Shown piece by piece: positions 7,114-16,441 of a stretch of 34,803 nt of DNA (position 1 is the first letter of the stretch; each line of letters begins with the position of its first letter). This DNA is from Hydrogenothermus sp964516095 (GTDB lineage Bacteria > Aquificota > Aquificia > Aquificales > Hydrogenothermaceae). The position numbers and the translations under genes are program-made. The stretch is from contig CAZEYS010000010.1 of assembly GCA_964516095.1 (NCBI GenBank), forward strand, positions 1-34,803. Reading direction: 5' to 3'. The notes beneath the pieces were generated by a model. It was not told the DNA's origin. It did no database searches and worked only from the letters and a program-made list of their open reading frames with translations.

Positions 7114-9825
7114 TTAATTTTTCTTTATAGAATACTCCCTCAAAAATGATTTTCTAACCTGTTTTTTTGTATCTATCAGTTTATTCCATAACGTATCTGG
7201 AGAAGTGTTTATAACATGTGCTATTCTGTTTAGAAATGGAGAGTTCTTCTTTATTTTAGATATACTGTTTCCTTTTACCATTCGTAAGAGGGTTTCTATC
7301 TCTCTTAGAAATAAGTAATGGTTTAGCAATTCTGGATAATATTTTTTAATAACTTCTTTTATACTCCGTTGCCATTCTTTTTCTTTTAGAATTTTTAGCT
7401 GGGCAATAAACTCTAAGTCTACTATTCCACCATAACCGAGTTTTATGTCTATTTCGTCGGGTCTTTCGCTGGCTAATCCTTCAAGTTTTAATCGCATCTC
7501 ATATACATCATGCAAAAATTCTTTTGTTATTGGGGTGGAAAATAAAAAATCATCTATTAACCTGTCCATTTGTTTTGCAACTTCTTTATCACCTGTTATA
7601 AATCGTGCTTTGGTCCATGCCATTTTTTCCCATGGTCTTGCTTCTTTTTGAAAGTACTCACCGTAGTATTTTAATGTCGGAGCAAGCTCTCCAGAGCGTC
7701 CGTAAGGTCTTAATCTCAAATCTATAGGGTATAAAATTCCATATTTAGTATAAGATGTCAGAGATTTTACTATTTTTTGAGGAGTATCTTTGTATTTTTC
7801 TTTATTTTGGGTGTTGTCAAACACAAACACTATATCCAGATCTGAGCCAATATTCATCTCTTTACTTCCAAGTTTTCCAAGACCATATACTGCCAGTCCT
7901 TTTGAAGTGTATTTTTCGTAGAGTTTGCCAAGGATAAAATCTGCCAAATTTGTTAGTATCTTATTTAGTAAATCTACTCTTTCTTCTCTGCTTTTTTCTT
8001 CTATTTTTGTAAGATACTTAAGTGTGGTTAGTACATAAACAACGTTTTTTAGCTCATTTAATCTTTCCTCTAAAGTTTCCCCTTTTATTAGAGAAAGCTC
8101 TTTTTCGAAATCATCAAACGTTATCAGTATATCTTCAACACCAAAGGCAAAATCTAAAAGTTTTGGATCTTTTGCCATAAGGTTTGTTATATAATCAGAA
8201 AGTTTTGCAATATTTAAAATAAACTCAACAAGTTTTTTGTTTTGAACCAGTGCTGAGGCAAAGATAGGCAGCATTTTACCATCCAGTAGAAGTTTATTAA
8301 GATTGAGTAGAAAGTCTTCTCTATCTGGAAAAGTTTTCAACTGCTTTTCAAGCTCAGGTATAAAATCAAAAAGGGCTTCCTTAAAATCTACACTTAAAAT
8401 GATAAATTCTTTACTGAAGAAAATTTCTTTTATTCTTTCTAATGCCCATTTAGGGTCTTTAAATCCGATTTTTGAAATATAGTTTAGGGCTTCATCTTCG
8501 TAATGTTTTGTAAGAATATATTTTTGAAGAGGTGTTAGTTCTTTAGCTTCTTCAAGAGATAAGCTGTTAAATATTTTTTCTACCTGATTTCTGTAAGAGT
8601 TAAGGGTTTTTATAAGTTGTTCCCCACTTTTAAAGCCTAATTTTTTTGCATATTCTTCAGCTTTACTGTATTTAAAAATCTGGGTTTGCTGGCAGTTTTC
8701 TATCTGGATGGTATGTTCTAAATTTCTATAAAACAGATAAGCATCAGACAGGATTTGGGCTTCATTTTCTTTCAGTATACCTAAGGTTTTTAATTCCTGT
8801 ATAGCTTTATATGTACTTCTTTCTCTTAGTTGAGGATACTTACCTCCATATAATAACTGTAGAATTTGAGCTGTAAACTCTATTGAACGTATACCACCTT
8901 TACCTTTTTTTACATCAAATTCATCTTTTCTGTATTTTTCAGCATCTTGCTGTATAAGATTTTTTATTTCTACAATCTCTTTTAACTCTTCTTTTGTTAT
9001 GGATTTTCTGTAAACGAACGGAGTTATTATTTTTATAAATTCATCGGACACATCTTTATTCCCTGCACTATGACGGGCTTTTATAAGCATACTTCTTTCC
9101 CATGTTCTTCCCATTGTCCAGTAATAAACTTCTAAAGCCTCAAGTGAATAGGCTATAAATCCACTTTTTCCATTTGGCCGTAAATCAAGGTCAACTATCC
9201 ATGTCTGTCCTTCTGTATTTCTGGTAGTCAGTAATCTGGTTAATTTTGAAAACATGTAACTGTAAAATTCTCTGTTTGTAAATCCTCTTTCAGTTTTCCC
9301 ATCTTCTTTATATATATACATAACATCTATATCTGAATAGTAGTTAAGTTCTTTTCCTCCAAGCTTTCCCAGGGCTATTACTGAGGCATTAGAAACATTT
9401 CCATTTTCATCTAAAGGAACGCCAAATTTCTTTACTGAACTGTCCCATGCTCTTTTGAATGCCACTTCCAAGGTTGCATCTGCAAGATATGAATACTCTT
9501 TCATTAAATCAATTAAACTATTCCTTCTGTATATATCTTTAGACACTATCCTGCCAAAATGTTTCATTTTAAATTCAGTGAGTTTTTGAATAAAATCCTT
9601 TTCATTTTGTAAATCTAAAAGTTTTTCAGCCTCTTCCACCAGTTTATCTTTTCCAACCAGAGGTTTATCTAAATTGTCGAAAAAGTAATCAAGATAATTT
9701 TCATGTCTGAAAAGAAAATTGCATAAACAGCTTGAATAATAACAAACTTTAGATAGTAGCTCTTTTTTTCCAGGTGGTAAATTTTCTAAAAAATCTTTTT
9801 TCAAGGCCTCGAACTTTTTCATCAT
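7114..9825 (-). CDS. glnE: Bifunctional glutamine synthetase adenylyltransferase / adenylyl-removing enzyme
   Basis: 903 residues, near the usual GlnE length. It has the two tandem nucleotidyltransferase domains that define the family. The first has GKLGGKELNYYSDID with its metal-binding DxD at 165-167; the second has GKLGSKEMNIGSDLD near residue 650-662. By homology, the N-terminal half removes AMP from glutamine synthetase and the C-terminal half adds it, under PII and glutamine control. Both active-site DxD motifs are intact. No glnA or glnB lies in the window. The start is ATG-ATG with GGAG 5 nt upstream of the first. The downstream neighbours are secD and secF. Confidence 0.95.
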   Translation of the reverse strand: MMKKFEALKKDFLENLPPGKKELLSKVCYYSSCLCNFLFRHENYLDYFFDNLDKPLVGKDKLVEEAEKLLDLQNEKDFIQKLTEFKMKHFGRIVSKDIYRRNSLIDLMKEYSYLADATLEVAFKRAWDSSVKKFGVPLDENGNVSNASVIALGKLGGKELNYYSDIDVMYIYKEDGKTERGFTNREFYSYMFSKLTRLLTTRNTEGQTWIVDLDLRPNGKSGFIAYSLEALEVYYWTMGRTWERSMLIKARHSAGNKDVSDEFIKIITPFVYRKSITKEELKEIVEIKNLIQQDAEKYRKDEFDVKKGKGGIRSIEFTAQILQLLYGGKYPQLRERSTYKAIQELKTLGILKENEAQILSDAYLFYRNLEHTIQIENCQQTQIFKYSKAEEYAKKLGFKSGEQLIKTLNSYRNQVEKIFNSLSLEEAKELTPLQKYILTKHYEDEALNYISKIGFKDPKWALERIKEIFFSKEFIILSVDFKEALFDFIPELEKQLKTFPDREDFLLNLNKLLLDGKMLPIFASALVQNKKLVEFILNIAKLSDYITNLMAKDPKLLDFAFGVEDILITFDDFEKELSLIKGETLEERLNELKNVVYVLTTLKYLTKIEEKSREERVDLLNKILTNLADFILGKLYEKYTSKGLAVYGLGKLGSKEMNIGSDLDIVFVFDNTQNKEKYKDTPQKIVKSLTSYTKYGILYPIDLRLRPYGRSGELAPTLKYYGEYFQKEARPWEKMAWTKARFITGDKEVAKQMDRLIDDFLFSTPITKEFLHDVYEMRLKLEGLASERPDEIDIKLGYGGIVDLEFIAQLKILKEKEWQRSIKEVIKKYYPELLNHYLFLREIETLLRMVKGNSISKIKKNSPFLNRIAHVINTSPDTLWNKLIDTKKQVRKSFLREYSIKKN

Positions 9826-9899
9826 TTATTCTCCATTGTAATCTGGTATTATAATTTTAAGCTGATTTTTATAGGTGCGTGCTTTCTTTAAGGAAGGTT

Positions 9900-10934
9900 A
9901 TGACGAGTAAACTTTTGACTATGTTAATTTTGTTTTCTGTTATTATAAGCTGCCAAGAAAAAAAGAAAGAGGTTAAAGAAAAAGCCAATCCTATAGTTGA
10001 GATACAGGAAAAAATTGCAAATGTTATAAAAAATACAAAACCTTCCATTATCACTGTAATCTCTCAGTTCAAAGACAACTTTATTTTACGGGATGAAAAC
10101 AATGAGTCTTTAGGGTCTGGGTTTATAGTAAAAAAGGATAAAGACTTTATTTACATTCTCACAGATGCCCATGTTATTGAAAAATCAAATAACATCAAAG
10201 TTAGATTTTTTAACGGTGTTGAAAGTAGAGCTTATATAGTTGGAAAAGATGATAAAAGTGATGTAGCTGTTTTAAAGGTAAAAAATTCAGATAGATTAAA
10301 AGATGTTTATCCTGTAAAGGTTGGAAATTTAAATAAAGTAAAAGCTGGTTATTTTGTTCTTTCAGCAGGAAGTCCTTATAATCTCAATTACACATATACA
10401 TTTGGAATAATTTCATCTTTACACAGAAATTTAGGTCTGTCTCCTTATGAGGATTATATTCAAACAGATGCAGCAATAAACCCAGGGAACTCAGGAGGAC
10501 CTTTGTTCAATATAAATGGTGAAGTTATTGGTATGAACGTGGCTGTTATTGATACAGGAGAAGGTATAGGTTTTGCTTTACCAATCAATACGGTGCTTGA
10601 CATTTACAAAGACATTATTAAATACGGTAAAGTTCCAAGAGGTTGGTTAGGAGTTTTAGTTCAGCCTCTTTCTGAAAAGGCTTTAAAAACCCTTAAAATC
10701 AAAAATGGTGTTGTTATTATTAAAGTTTTTAAAAATTCACCAGCTGAAAAAGCAGGATTAAAAGTTGGAGATATTATAGTTTCTATAAATGAAAAGAATG
10801 TAAAATCACCTCAAGACCTTTCTTTTGAAATTCAAAAATTAAAACCAAATCAAAAAGTTACGCTAAAAATACTTAGAAAAAACAAGTTAAAACAGGTACA
10901 GGTGTTTATAGAACCATCTGATATGTTAAAATAA
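9900..10934 (+). CDS. HtrA/Deg-family serine protease, predicted lipoprotein
   Basis: 344 residues from ATG 9900, which I prefer to an in-frame GTG at 9879 because AAGGAAGG lies just before the ATG and the ATG gives a clean signal peptide. The first 18 residues form a lipoprotein signal ending IISC (Cys18). The trypsin-like domain has the full triad: H91 (TDAHVIE), D121 (KSDVAVL) and S198 (GNSGGPLF). One PDZ domain follows (about 248-340); DegP-type proteins usually have two, so this is closer to DegS or single-PDZ HtrA. It probably degrades or senses misfolded envelope proteins while lipid-anchored. It diverges from glnE, and a sigma-factor gene follows 28 nt downstream on the same strand. 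Confidence 0.9.
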   Translation: MTSKLLTMLILFSVIISCQEKKKEVKEKANPIVEIQEKIANVIKNTKPSIITVISQFKDNFILRDENNESLGSGFIVKKDKDFIYILTDAHVIEKSNNIKVRFFNGVESRAYIVGKDDKSDVAVLKVKNSDRLKDVYPVKVGNLNKVKAGYFVLSAGSPYNLNYTYTFGIISSLHRNLGLSPYEDYIQTDAAINPGNSGGPLFNINGEVIGMNVAVIDTGEGIGFALPINTVLDIYKDIIKYGKVPRGWLGVLVQPLSEKALKTLKIKNGVVIIKVFKNSPAEKAGLKVGDIIVSINEKNVKSPQDLSFEIQKLKPNQKVTLKILRKNKLKQVQVFIEPSDMLK

Positions 10935-10962
10935 AGAAGTCAGCCAATAAGAGGTTTGATTA

Positions 10963-11817
10963 ATGAGGAAATACAACTATGAAGAGGGAGTAACCTACTA
11001 CCTTAAACAAATCTCCAATATCCCACTTTTAAGTCCTGAAGAAGAAAGGGAATTAGCACAGAAAGCTCAAGGGGGGGATCAGGAAGCCATAAATAGACTG
11101 GTTCAAGCAAATCTCAGATTTGTTATAAATATTGCAAAAAATTATGTTGGTTATGGTGTTCCATTCCAGGAGCTGATATCAGCAGGTAATATTGGATTGA
11201 TTGAGGCTGCAAAGAGATTTGACCCAGATAAAGGGGTAAGATTTATTTCTTATGCAGTCTGGTGGATAAAACAGTCTATTTTCCAGACTATACAGTATCA
11301 AAAAGATATAATCAGACTACCCCAAAGAACTTCAAATTTAGTTATAAAGATAGATAATGCGTATCTGGCTTTAAAAAACAAATTAGGAAGAGAACCTAAT
11401 TATAAAGAGATAAAAGAGTTTTTGCAAAAAGAAAATATAGACATAGACGAAAATACAATTGAAGAATTTTTAACAATAAAAAGACATTCAGTTTCATTAA
11501 ACATGCCTGTAGACTCAGAAGAAGGTACTACATTTATAGATTTTATTTCTAAACATGGAACTAAGGAAATAGAAGAAGATATAATAAAGGAAGAACTGGA
11601 AAAAGAAATTGATAATTTACTTTCACATTTAAACGAAAGAGAAAGATTTATAATAGAAAAAAGGTTTGGTCTACACGGAGAAGAACCTCTTACTTTACGT
11701 GAAGTTGGAAAAATGCTTGGTATTTCCAGAGAAAGGGTGAGACAAATAGAAGCTAAAGCTTTAAAAAAAATAAGGGCATTAGCCACTAAAAGACATTTAA
11801 AAGATTTGCTCAGTTAA
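10963..11817 (+). CDS. Sigma-70 family RNA polymerase sigma factor, group 2 type
   Basis: 284 residues. It lacks region 1.1 but keeps region 1.2 (YLKQI...PLLSPEEE, about 12-30), region 2 with the -10 recognition part (RFDPDKGVRFISYAVWWIKQSI, about 85-106), region 3, and region 4 with a helix-turn-helix (LREVGKMLGISRERVRQIEAKAL, about 245-267). This is the RpoS-like or alternative vegetative-like form; the main RpoD of the same organism would be expected to be much longer. Regions 2.4 and 4.2 look standard, so it probably reads promoters close to the sigma-70 consensus. It sits 28 nt after the HtrA-like protease, with AGAGG before the ATG. Its TAA interlocks with the stop of the convergent permease gene in the shared tetramer TTAA. 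Confidence 0.88.
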   Translation: MRKYNYEEGVTYYLKQISNIPLLSPEEERELAQKAQGGDQEAINRLVQANLRFVINIAKNYVGYGVPFQELISAGNIGLIEAAKRFDPDKGVRFISYAVWWIKQSIFQTIQYQKDIIRLPQRTSNLVIKIDNAYLALKNKLGREPNYKEIKEFLQKENIDIDENTIEEFLTIKRHSVSLNMPVDSEEGTTFIDFISKHGTKEIEEDIIKEELEKEIDNLLSHLNERERFIIEKRFGLHGEEPLTLREVGKMLGISRERVRQIEAKALKKIRALATKRHLKDLLS

Positions 11818-12893
11818 AATAGTCTTCCAATTTTTCTAAAGCCAAAAGCAAATAATAAAAAACTAAGAAAAGATAAGGCAAGAAAATAAGGAAAAAGGTC
11901 TGTAAATGCGGTTCCTTTAAAAAATATGCTTAAACTTCCCTCTATATAGTATCTTAAAGGAGATAGATAGGATAATAATTGAATTGCAGGGTGCATAGAA
12001 TATATAGGTGTCCAAGCCCCACTTAAGAATATCATAGGCATAATAATGACTATAGAAAGCTGTGCTACTTCTAACAGATTTTTTGCAACTGATGCAATAA
12101 AAAGTCCTATACCACTGATAGAGAAGAGAAAAACAAAAGTAAGAAGTAAAAAAGTTAAAAAGCTCCCATTTAAAGGAACATTAAAAACTCCAAACAAAAC
12201 TATGCCCACGCATAAGGTTATACCAATAAAAAGTACAACTATTTGAGAAAAACTCTTTGCAAGAATTATGATTTTTGAATCAATTGGCATAAGAAGCATA
12301 ATATCCCATGTGCCGTTTTCTTTTTCTTTAACAAAAACTACAGCTGAGAGTATTACCCCTAAAAGGGTCAAGACGGATAAAAATTCAGCAAATGATATAA
12401 ATTTTTTTGTATCAGCATTTTGATTAAATAGTTTATGAACTTTTATATCAACAGGTAAGTCAAAATTATGTAAACTCAAAACTATATTTTGCAGATATGA
12501 AAGCGTAATAAATGCCTGTGAAGCTGCTGTAGAATCTATAAGAACGTTTATTTGAGAATGACCATTCTTGTACAGGTTTTTTTCAAAGTCAGAATCAAAT
12601 ATAACTCCTACCATAATTTCCCGATTAAACAGTGCATCTGTAAGCTGTTGTGAAGACTTAAAATTCAAAGGTTTTTTAAACTCTGGCTTATGAAGATGGG
12701 TTAGTATCTGTTGAGAAATAACTCCCGGGGAATAATCAACATAACCGATAGACACATTTTTAGGTTTAACTTCAAATCCTTTGCCTGCTATATATACATC
12801 TATTGTAAAAGCATATAAAAGTAAGATTACTAATCCCCAGTTCCTTAAAAATGTTATTAATTCTTTAGTTAAAATAGTAAAAAAAGCCTTCAT
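11814..12893 (-). CDS. ABC-2 type transporter permease
   Basis: 359 residues. One N-terminal helix (about 15-32), a long extracytoplasmic domain (about 35-165), then five C-terminal helices, with a conserved ENGTWDIMLLMPID segment after the second helix and an LSGAWTPI segment late in the protein. This is the ABC-2 permease layout of YhhJ/YbhR-like exporters (drug or envelope-component efflux). It lies 20 nt after a second permease of the same kind, so the pair probably forms a heterodimeric channel. No ATP-binding subunit or membrane-fusion protein is encoded next to them, so an ATPase must come from elsewhere. Confidence 0.85.
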   Translation of the reverse strand: MKAFFTILTKELITFLRNWGLVILLLYAFTIDVYIAGKGFEVKPKNVSIGYVDYSPGVISQQILTHLHKPEFKKPLNFKSSQQLTDALFNREIMVGVIFDSDFEKNLYKNGHSQINVLIDSTAASQAFITLSYLQNIVLSLHNFDLPVDIKVHKLFNQNADTKKFISFAEFLSVLTLLGVILSAVVFVKEKENGTWDIMLLMPIDSKIIILAKSFSQIVVLFIGITLCVGIVLFGVFNVPLNGSFLTFLLLTFVFLFSISGIGLFIASVAKNLLEVAQLSIVIIMPMIFLSGAWTPIYSMHPAIQLLSYLSPLRYYIEGSLSIFFKGTAFTDLFPYFLALSFLSFLLFAFGFRKIGRLF

Positions 12894-12913
12894 TGTATTT
12901 TGCCTTTGTTTTT

Positions 12914-14050
12914 TTAAATAATACTATTTGACTTTAATTCTTTTTTCATAAAGAAAGTACCTATTCCTAAAATCAATAGGCAATAAACTAACAAAATAAA
13001 AAAGTAAAGTACATTTTTTTCAGAGCTAAAACCCTGTCCAATTAAAAAGCAGTCATAGATTATATGGTTATAGTACATAACCGGGAAAATGTGAGCTTCT
13101 ATATAGGCTTCTTTAGACATTGAAGATACAGGCATCAGTATCCCTGAATATAAAAAACCTGGAATAACAGTTATTATGATAGTTGTGATTAAAGCAACAA
13201 TCTGCGTTCTTGTTATTACAGAGACCAAAAGACCTATAGCAACGCTTGTTAAAACATAAACTTCAGATACCAGCCAGTATATTAAGAAACTACCTTTAAA
13301 AGGGACTTTGAAAAGATAAGTTGCGAAAATAAAAAGAACAAAAATATTCACAGAGTGAAGTAAAAAAGGTGGAAGTAATTTAGCAGTTAAAAACTCAAAC
13401 TTCCTAACTGGAGATGAGTAGAAGTTAAAAATTGTACCGGTTTCTTTTTCTTTAACAATCAAAAGGGCAGAAAGTACAGCAGGAGCTACCAAAAGTATAA
13501 TTCCAATAAGTCCAGGTACAATGGCATTCTCGTCGCGCATAGATTGGTTAAATAGATTTCTGTTGTTTATCTTTATAAGTCCTTTTAGTTGGTTTTGTTT
13601 TAGATAGTCTTCAGCTGCATTTAGTAAAACCCCTTCAACATAACTTTGCATTATCATTCCACGGAGAGGAAATGTTGAATCTATAAAAACCCCTATTTCT
13701 GTTTTTTGTTTTTTTATTAACCGTTTCTCAAAAGATTCAGGTATAACTATGATTATGTCTACTTTATTCTTTTTCATTTGTTTTAAGATTTTGTTTTCAT
13801 CTTCGTTTGAAATAACTACGTCAAAGTACTTAGAATGTTGGAACTTGGAATCAATTTCTAAAGAAAGCTTGGTGTTATCTTTATCTATTATTACAGTCCT
13901 TGCGTGGGTTACTTCCATCCTTATACCATAGCCAAAGAGAACGATTATCATTATAGGAATTAAATATACAAGAATTATGAGTTTGGACTTAATTAACTCT
14001 TTAATCTCTTTGTAAAGATATGCCTTTATAGCTCCTGTATTTACTTTCAA
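12914..14050 (-). CDS. ABC-2 type transporter permease (partner)
   Basis: 378 residues with the same layout as the downstream permease: first helix at about 22-41, large external domain, then five helices, with KEKETGTIFNFYSSPV and FLYSGILMPV at positions matching the ENGTWDIM and LSGAWTPI segments of its neighbour. The two are clearly related paralogues but well diverged. The start used here is TTG (14048-14050) behind a purine-rich stretch; the next in-frame Met falls inside the first helix and is unlikely to be the start. It diverges from the GalT-like gene across a 69-bp spacer, so no ATPase gene can precede it in this operon. Confidence 0.84.
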   Translation of the reverse strand: MKVNTGAIKAYLYKEIKELIKSKLIILVYLIPIMIIVLFGYGIRMEVTHARTVIIDKDNTKLSLEIDSKFQHSKYFDVVISNEDENKILKQMKKNKVDIIIVIPESFEKRLIKKQKTEIGVFIDSTFPLRGMIMQSYVEGVLLNAAEDYLKQNQLKGLIKINNRNLFNQSMRDENAIVPGLIGIILLVAPAVLSALLIVKEKETGTIFNFYSSPVRKFEFLTAKLLPPFLLHSVNIFVLFIFATYLFKVPFKGSFLIYWLVSEVYVLTSVAIGLLVSVITRTQIVALITTIIITVIPGFLYSGILMPVSSMSKEAYIEAHIFPVMYYNHIIYDCFLIGQGFSSEKNVLYFFILLVYCLLILGIGTFFMKKELKSNSII

Positions 14051-14119
14051 ACCTTTCTCTTCTCGTAAATAAACTTATGGTTAAATAATAACAAAAAATT
14101 TTTAACAGGTAGCTATTAA

Positions 14120-15091
14120 ATGAATGAAATAAGATATGATTTTTTAAATGATTTATACGTTGTTATTTCTCCAGAAAGAGCCAAAAGACCTCATGAGATA
14201 AAAGAAAAAGAAACAGAGAATACAGACATAAAAAACTGTCCTTTTGAATATGGGAATGAGGATAAAACACCTCCAGCAGTTTTTACGATAGAGGATGGTG
14301 GAAAATGGAAAGTAAGGGTAATACCTAATAAATATCCAATACTAAGCAGCAAAGAACATTTAGAAAGCCTTGAAGACTGTCTTTCAATAAAGATGGGAGG
14401 ATATGGCTTTCATGAAGTTATTATTGAAACACCTGAGCATTTTAAAAAGCCTTTTCAGTTTCAAGTATGTGAGTTAAAAGATGTTCTAACTGCTTACCAG
14501 GAGAGGATGAAAAATCTCTACAGAAATAAAAATATAAAATATGTTCATATTTTTAAAAACTATAAACCAGAGGCTGGTAGTAGTTTGTCTCATCCTCATT
14601 CCCAGCTAATTGCACTGCCCTTTATACCTGAAAAGATACAAACGCAGTTAAATCAGCTCTTAAAGTATAGAGAAGAAAAAAACATCTGCTTTTTATGTGA
14701 CGAGATAAAATGTGAATTAGATGAAAATAAGAGAGTGCTATTTGAGAGTAAAAATTTTTTAGTATATTGTCCTTTTGCATCAAACTTTCCATTTAAAATC
14801 AGAATAATACCAAAAAAGCATCAACATACATTTTTGTCTATAGATGAAGATGTAAAAGAAGAACTTGCACAGAATTTGATAAAAGCTTTTTCTTTATTAA
14901 ACAACTATTTACATGACCCACCTTTTAACCTTGTTTTATACTCTTTGGCTTCTAATAAAGAAGAAATCTATCACTGGTATATGGAAATCATACCCCGGAT
15001 AACAACATTAGGTGGTTTTGAAATTGGAACTCAAATATACACAAATATAGTATCCCCTGAAGATGCTGTAAAACTGCTGAAAGTCACATAA
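14120..15091 (+). CDS. GalT-like nucleotidylyltransferase/phosphorylase (HIT superfamily)
   Basis: 323 residues aligned by motif to galactose-1-phosphate uridylyltransferases and ADP-glucose phosphorylases. The active-site HPH (158-160, in SHPHSQ) carries the nucleophilic histidine. A second zinc site looks intact: C190 and C193 (CFLC), a His in KKHQH (234/236) and a His near 288 (YHWYMEIIPR). The first zinc site is altered: the expected CxxC reads C40-P-F-E43. Its remaining ligands would be H107 and H158. The protein probably transfers a nucleotide between sugar phosphates or a related ester, but the substrate is unclear, and no other galactose (Leloir) gene is near. First gene of an eleven-gene plus-strand run. 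Confidence 0.8.
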   Translation: MNEIRYDFLNDLYVVISPERAKRPHEIKEKETENTDIKNCPFEYGNEDKTPPAVFTIEDGGKWKVRVIPNKYPILSSKEHLESLEDCLSIKMGGYGFHEVIIETPEHFKKPFQFQVCELKDVLTAYQERMKNLYRNKNIKYVHIFKNYKPEAGSSLSHPHSQLIALPFIPEKIQTQLNQLLKYREEKNICFLCDEIKCELDENKRVLFESKNFLVYCPFASNFPFKIRIIPKKHQHTFLSIDEDVKEELAQNLIKAFSLLNNYLHDPPFNLVLYSLASNKEEIYHWYMEIIPRITTLGGFEIGTQIYTNIVSPEDAVKLLKVT

Positions 15092-15145
15092 ATATCTATA
15101 AATTGTAATGTATAATTAGAAAAAAATTTTAAAATGAGGATCACA

Positions 15146-15466
15146 ATGGGTGAAAAAATACAAATGTTAAAGAAAGCTTTAGAAAAAGATCCTAACAACC
15201 CACTTGGTCTTTATGGTTTAGCTATGGAGTACTACAAACAGGGTGATTATGAAAACGCTATAAAATATTTAGAGAAGTATCTCTCTATTCATGAAGATGA
15301 AGGAGCAGGTTATAGGACTCTTGCCCAGTGCTATGTTAGTTTAGGGGATATAGAAAGTGCAATCGACGCTTATGAAAAAGGCATACAGGCAGCTGCGAAA
15401 TATAACCACCCTACAATGGTAGCCGAGTTTCAGCAAGAAATAGAAACGTTAAAAAGCATGATTTAA
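15146..15466 (+). CDS. Small TPR-repeat protein
   Basis: 106 residues from ATG 15146, chosen over an in-frame ATG at 15134 because GAGGA lies 5 nt before it. The protein is almost entirely tetratricopeptide repeats: a first unit starting near NPLGLYGLAMEYYKQGDYENA, a second near EGAGYRTLAQCYVSLGDIES, plus a capping helix. It has no signal peptide, so it is probably a cytoplasmic protein-protein adaptor. The stop overlaps the next start in TAATG, so it is translationally coupled to the glycosyltransferase. The partner is unknown. Confidence 0.82.
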   Translation: MGEKIQMLKKALEKDPNNPLGLYGLAMEYYKQGDYENAIKYLEKYLSIHEDEGAGYRTLAQCYVSLGDIESAIDAYEKGIQAAAKYNHPTMVAEFQQEIETLKSMI

Positions 15467-16431
15467 TGAAAATTGGAGTGATAAGATTATCCTCTTTAGG
15501 AGATGTCGTTTTATCCTCAGCTGTTTTACAACCTCTCTATGAAAGAGGTTTTGACATAACATATATTACATTTAAACCATTTGGAGAATTATTTAAAAAA
15601 GATTATAGAATAAGCAATCTTATAGAAGTAAGCAAAGAAAATTTAAAAGGCCTTAAACAGATAAAAAATTTTTCAGAAAATTTGAAAGAGTTAGACCTGA
15701 TACTTGATATTCACTCAAATTTAAGAACATTTTTAATATCTAAGTTTTCACAGGTACCTACTTTAAAATATAATAAAAAATCCCTTAAGCGAAGAATGTT
15801 TACTAACACTTTTTTAAAAAAATTCGTGAACCTTGAAGGTTATAATGTGGTTAATGCTTATTTAAAACCTTTAGAAAAACTGGGAATAAAAGGAAACTAT
15901 AGACCCAAAATCATTTTAGACGAGAATGACTTTCCCAAAATAAACCTACCTGATGATTTTATAGCTATAGGAACTGGAGCAAGATATCAAAGTAAAGTTT
16001 ATCCGTATTTTAAAGATGTTATAGACCTTTTACAGAAAGATGGAGAAAACATAGTTTTAATAGGTTCTGCAGAAGATAAGAAAAAAGACAGAAATGTCTA
16101 TAAAAATGTTATTGACCTGAGAGGAAAGTTGTCTTTAAGAGAATCTGCTGCAGTTTTATCAAAGGCTAAACTTACCATAAGTAATGACTCAGCAATAGCA
16201 CATATCTCACGGGCTGTGAAAACAAAAGTTTTGGTTATTTACGGAGCTACCCATCCTTTCCTTGGTTTTTATCCATTTGAAGATGAAGGAAACTATATGT
16301 ATGCTAATTTAAAATGCCAGCCATGTGATTTACATGGGAAAAAAGAATGTAAATATAAAAACTATGCGTGCTTTGATAAGATAAAACCACAGCAAGTATA
16401 CACAGAAGCTATGAACCTAATTGAAAAGTGA
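15466..16431 (+). CDS. Glycosyltransferase family 9 (heptosyltransferase-like)
   Basis: 321 residues. The N-terminus KIGVIRLSSLGDVVLSSAVL is the hallmark of the ADP-heptose:LPS heptosyltransferase family (RxSSLGDVvl). The second Rossmann domain has SNDSAIAHISRAV (about 244-256) for nucleotide-sugar binding and YGATHPFLGFYP. The family's C-terminal cysteine cluster (CQPCDLHGKKEC...C) is present. It probably adds a heptose or related sugar to lipopolysaccharide inner core, consistent with a Gram-negative envelope. The ATG overlaps the stop of the TPR gene. Confidence 0.87.
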   Translation: MKIGVIRLSSLGDVVLSSAVLQPLYERGFDITYITFKPFGELFKKDYRISNLIEVSKENLKGLKQIKNFSENLKELDLILDIHSNLRTFLISKFSQVPTLKYNKKSLKRRMFTNTFLKKFVNLEGYNVVNAYLKPLEKLGIKGNYRPKIILDENDFPKINLPDDFIAIGTGARYQSKVYPYFKDVIDLLQKDGENIVLIGSAEDKKKDRNVYKNVIDLRGKLSLRESAAVLSKAKLTISNDSAIAHISRAVKTKVLVIYGATHPFLGFYPFEDEGNYMYANLKCQPCDLHGKKECKYKNYACFDKIKPQQVYTEAMNLIEK

Positions 16432-16441
16432 GGTTAGAAGT

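Noticed and set aside
9836..9855. TATAAT (9850-9855) and TTGTAA (9836-9841) before the HtrA-like gene as a promoter
   Set aside because: The elements are only 8 nt apart and no -35-like hexamer lies at 16-18 nt, so I could not support it as a pair.
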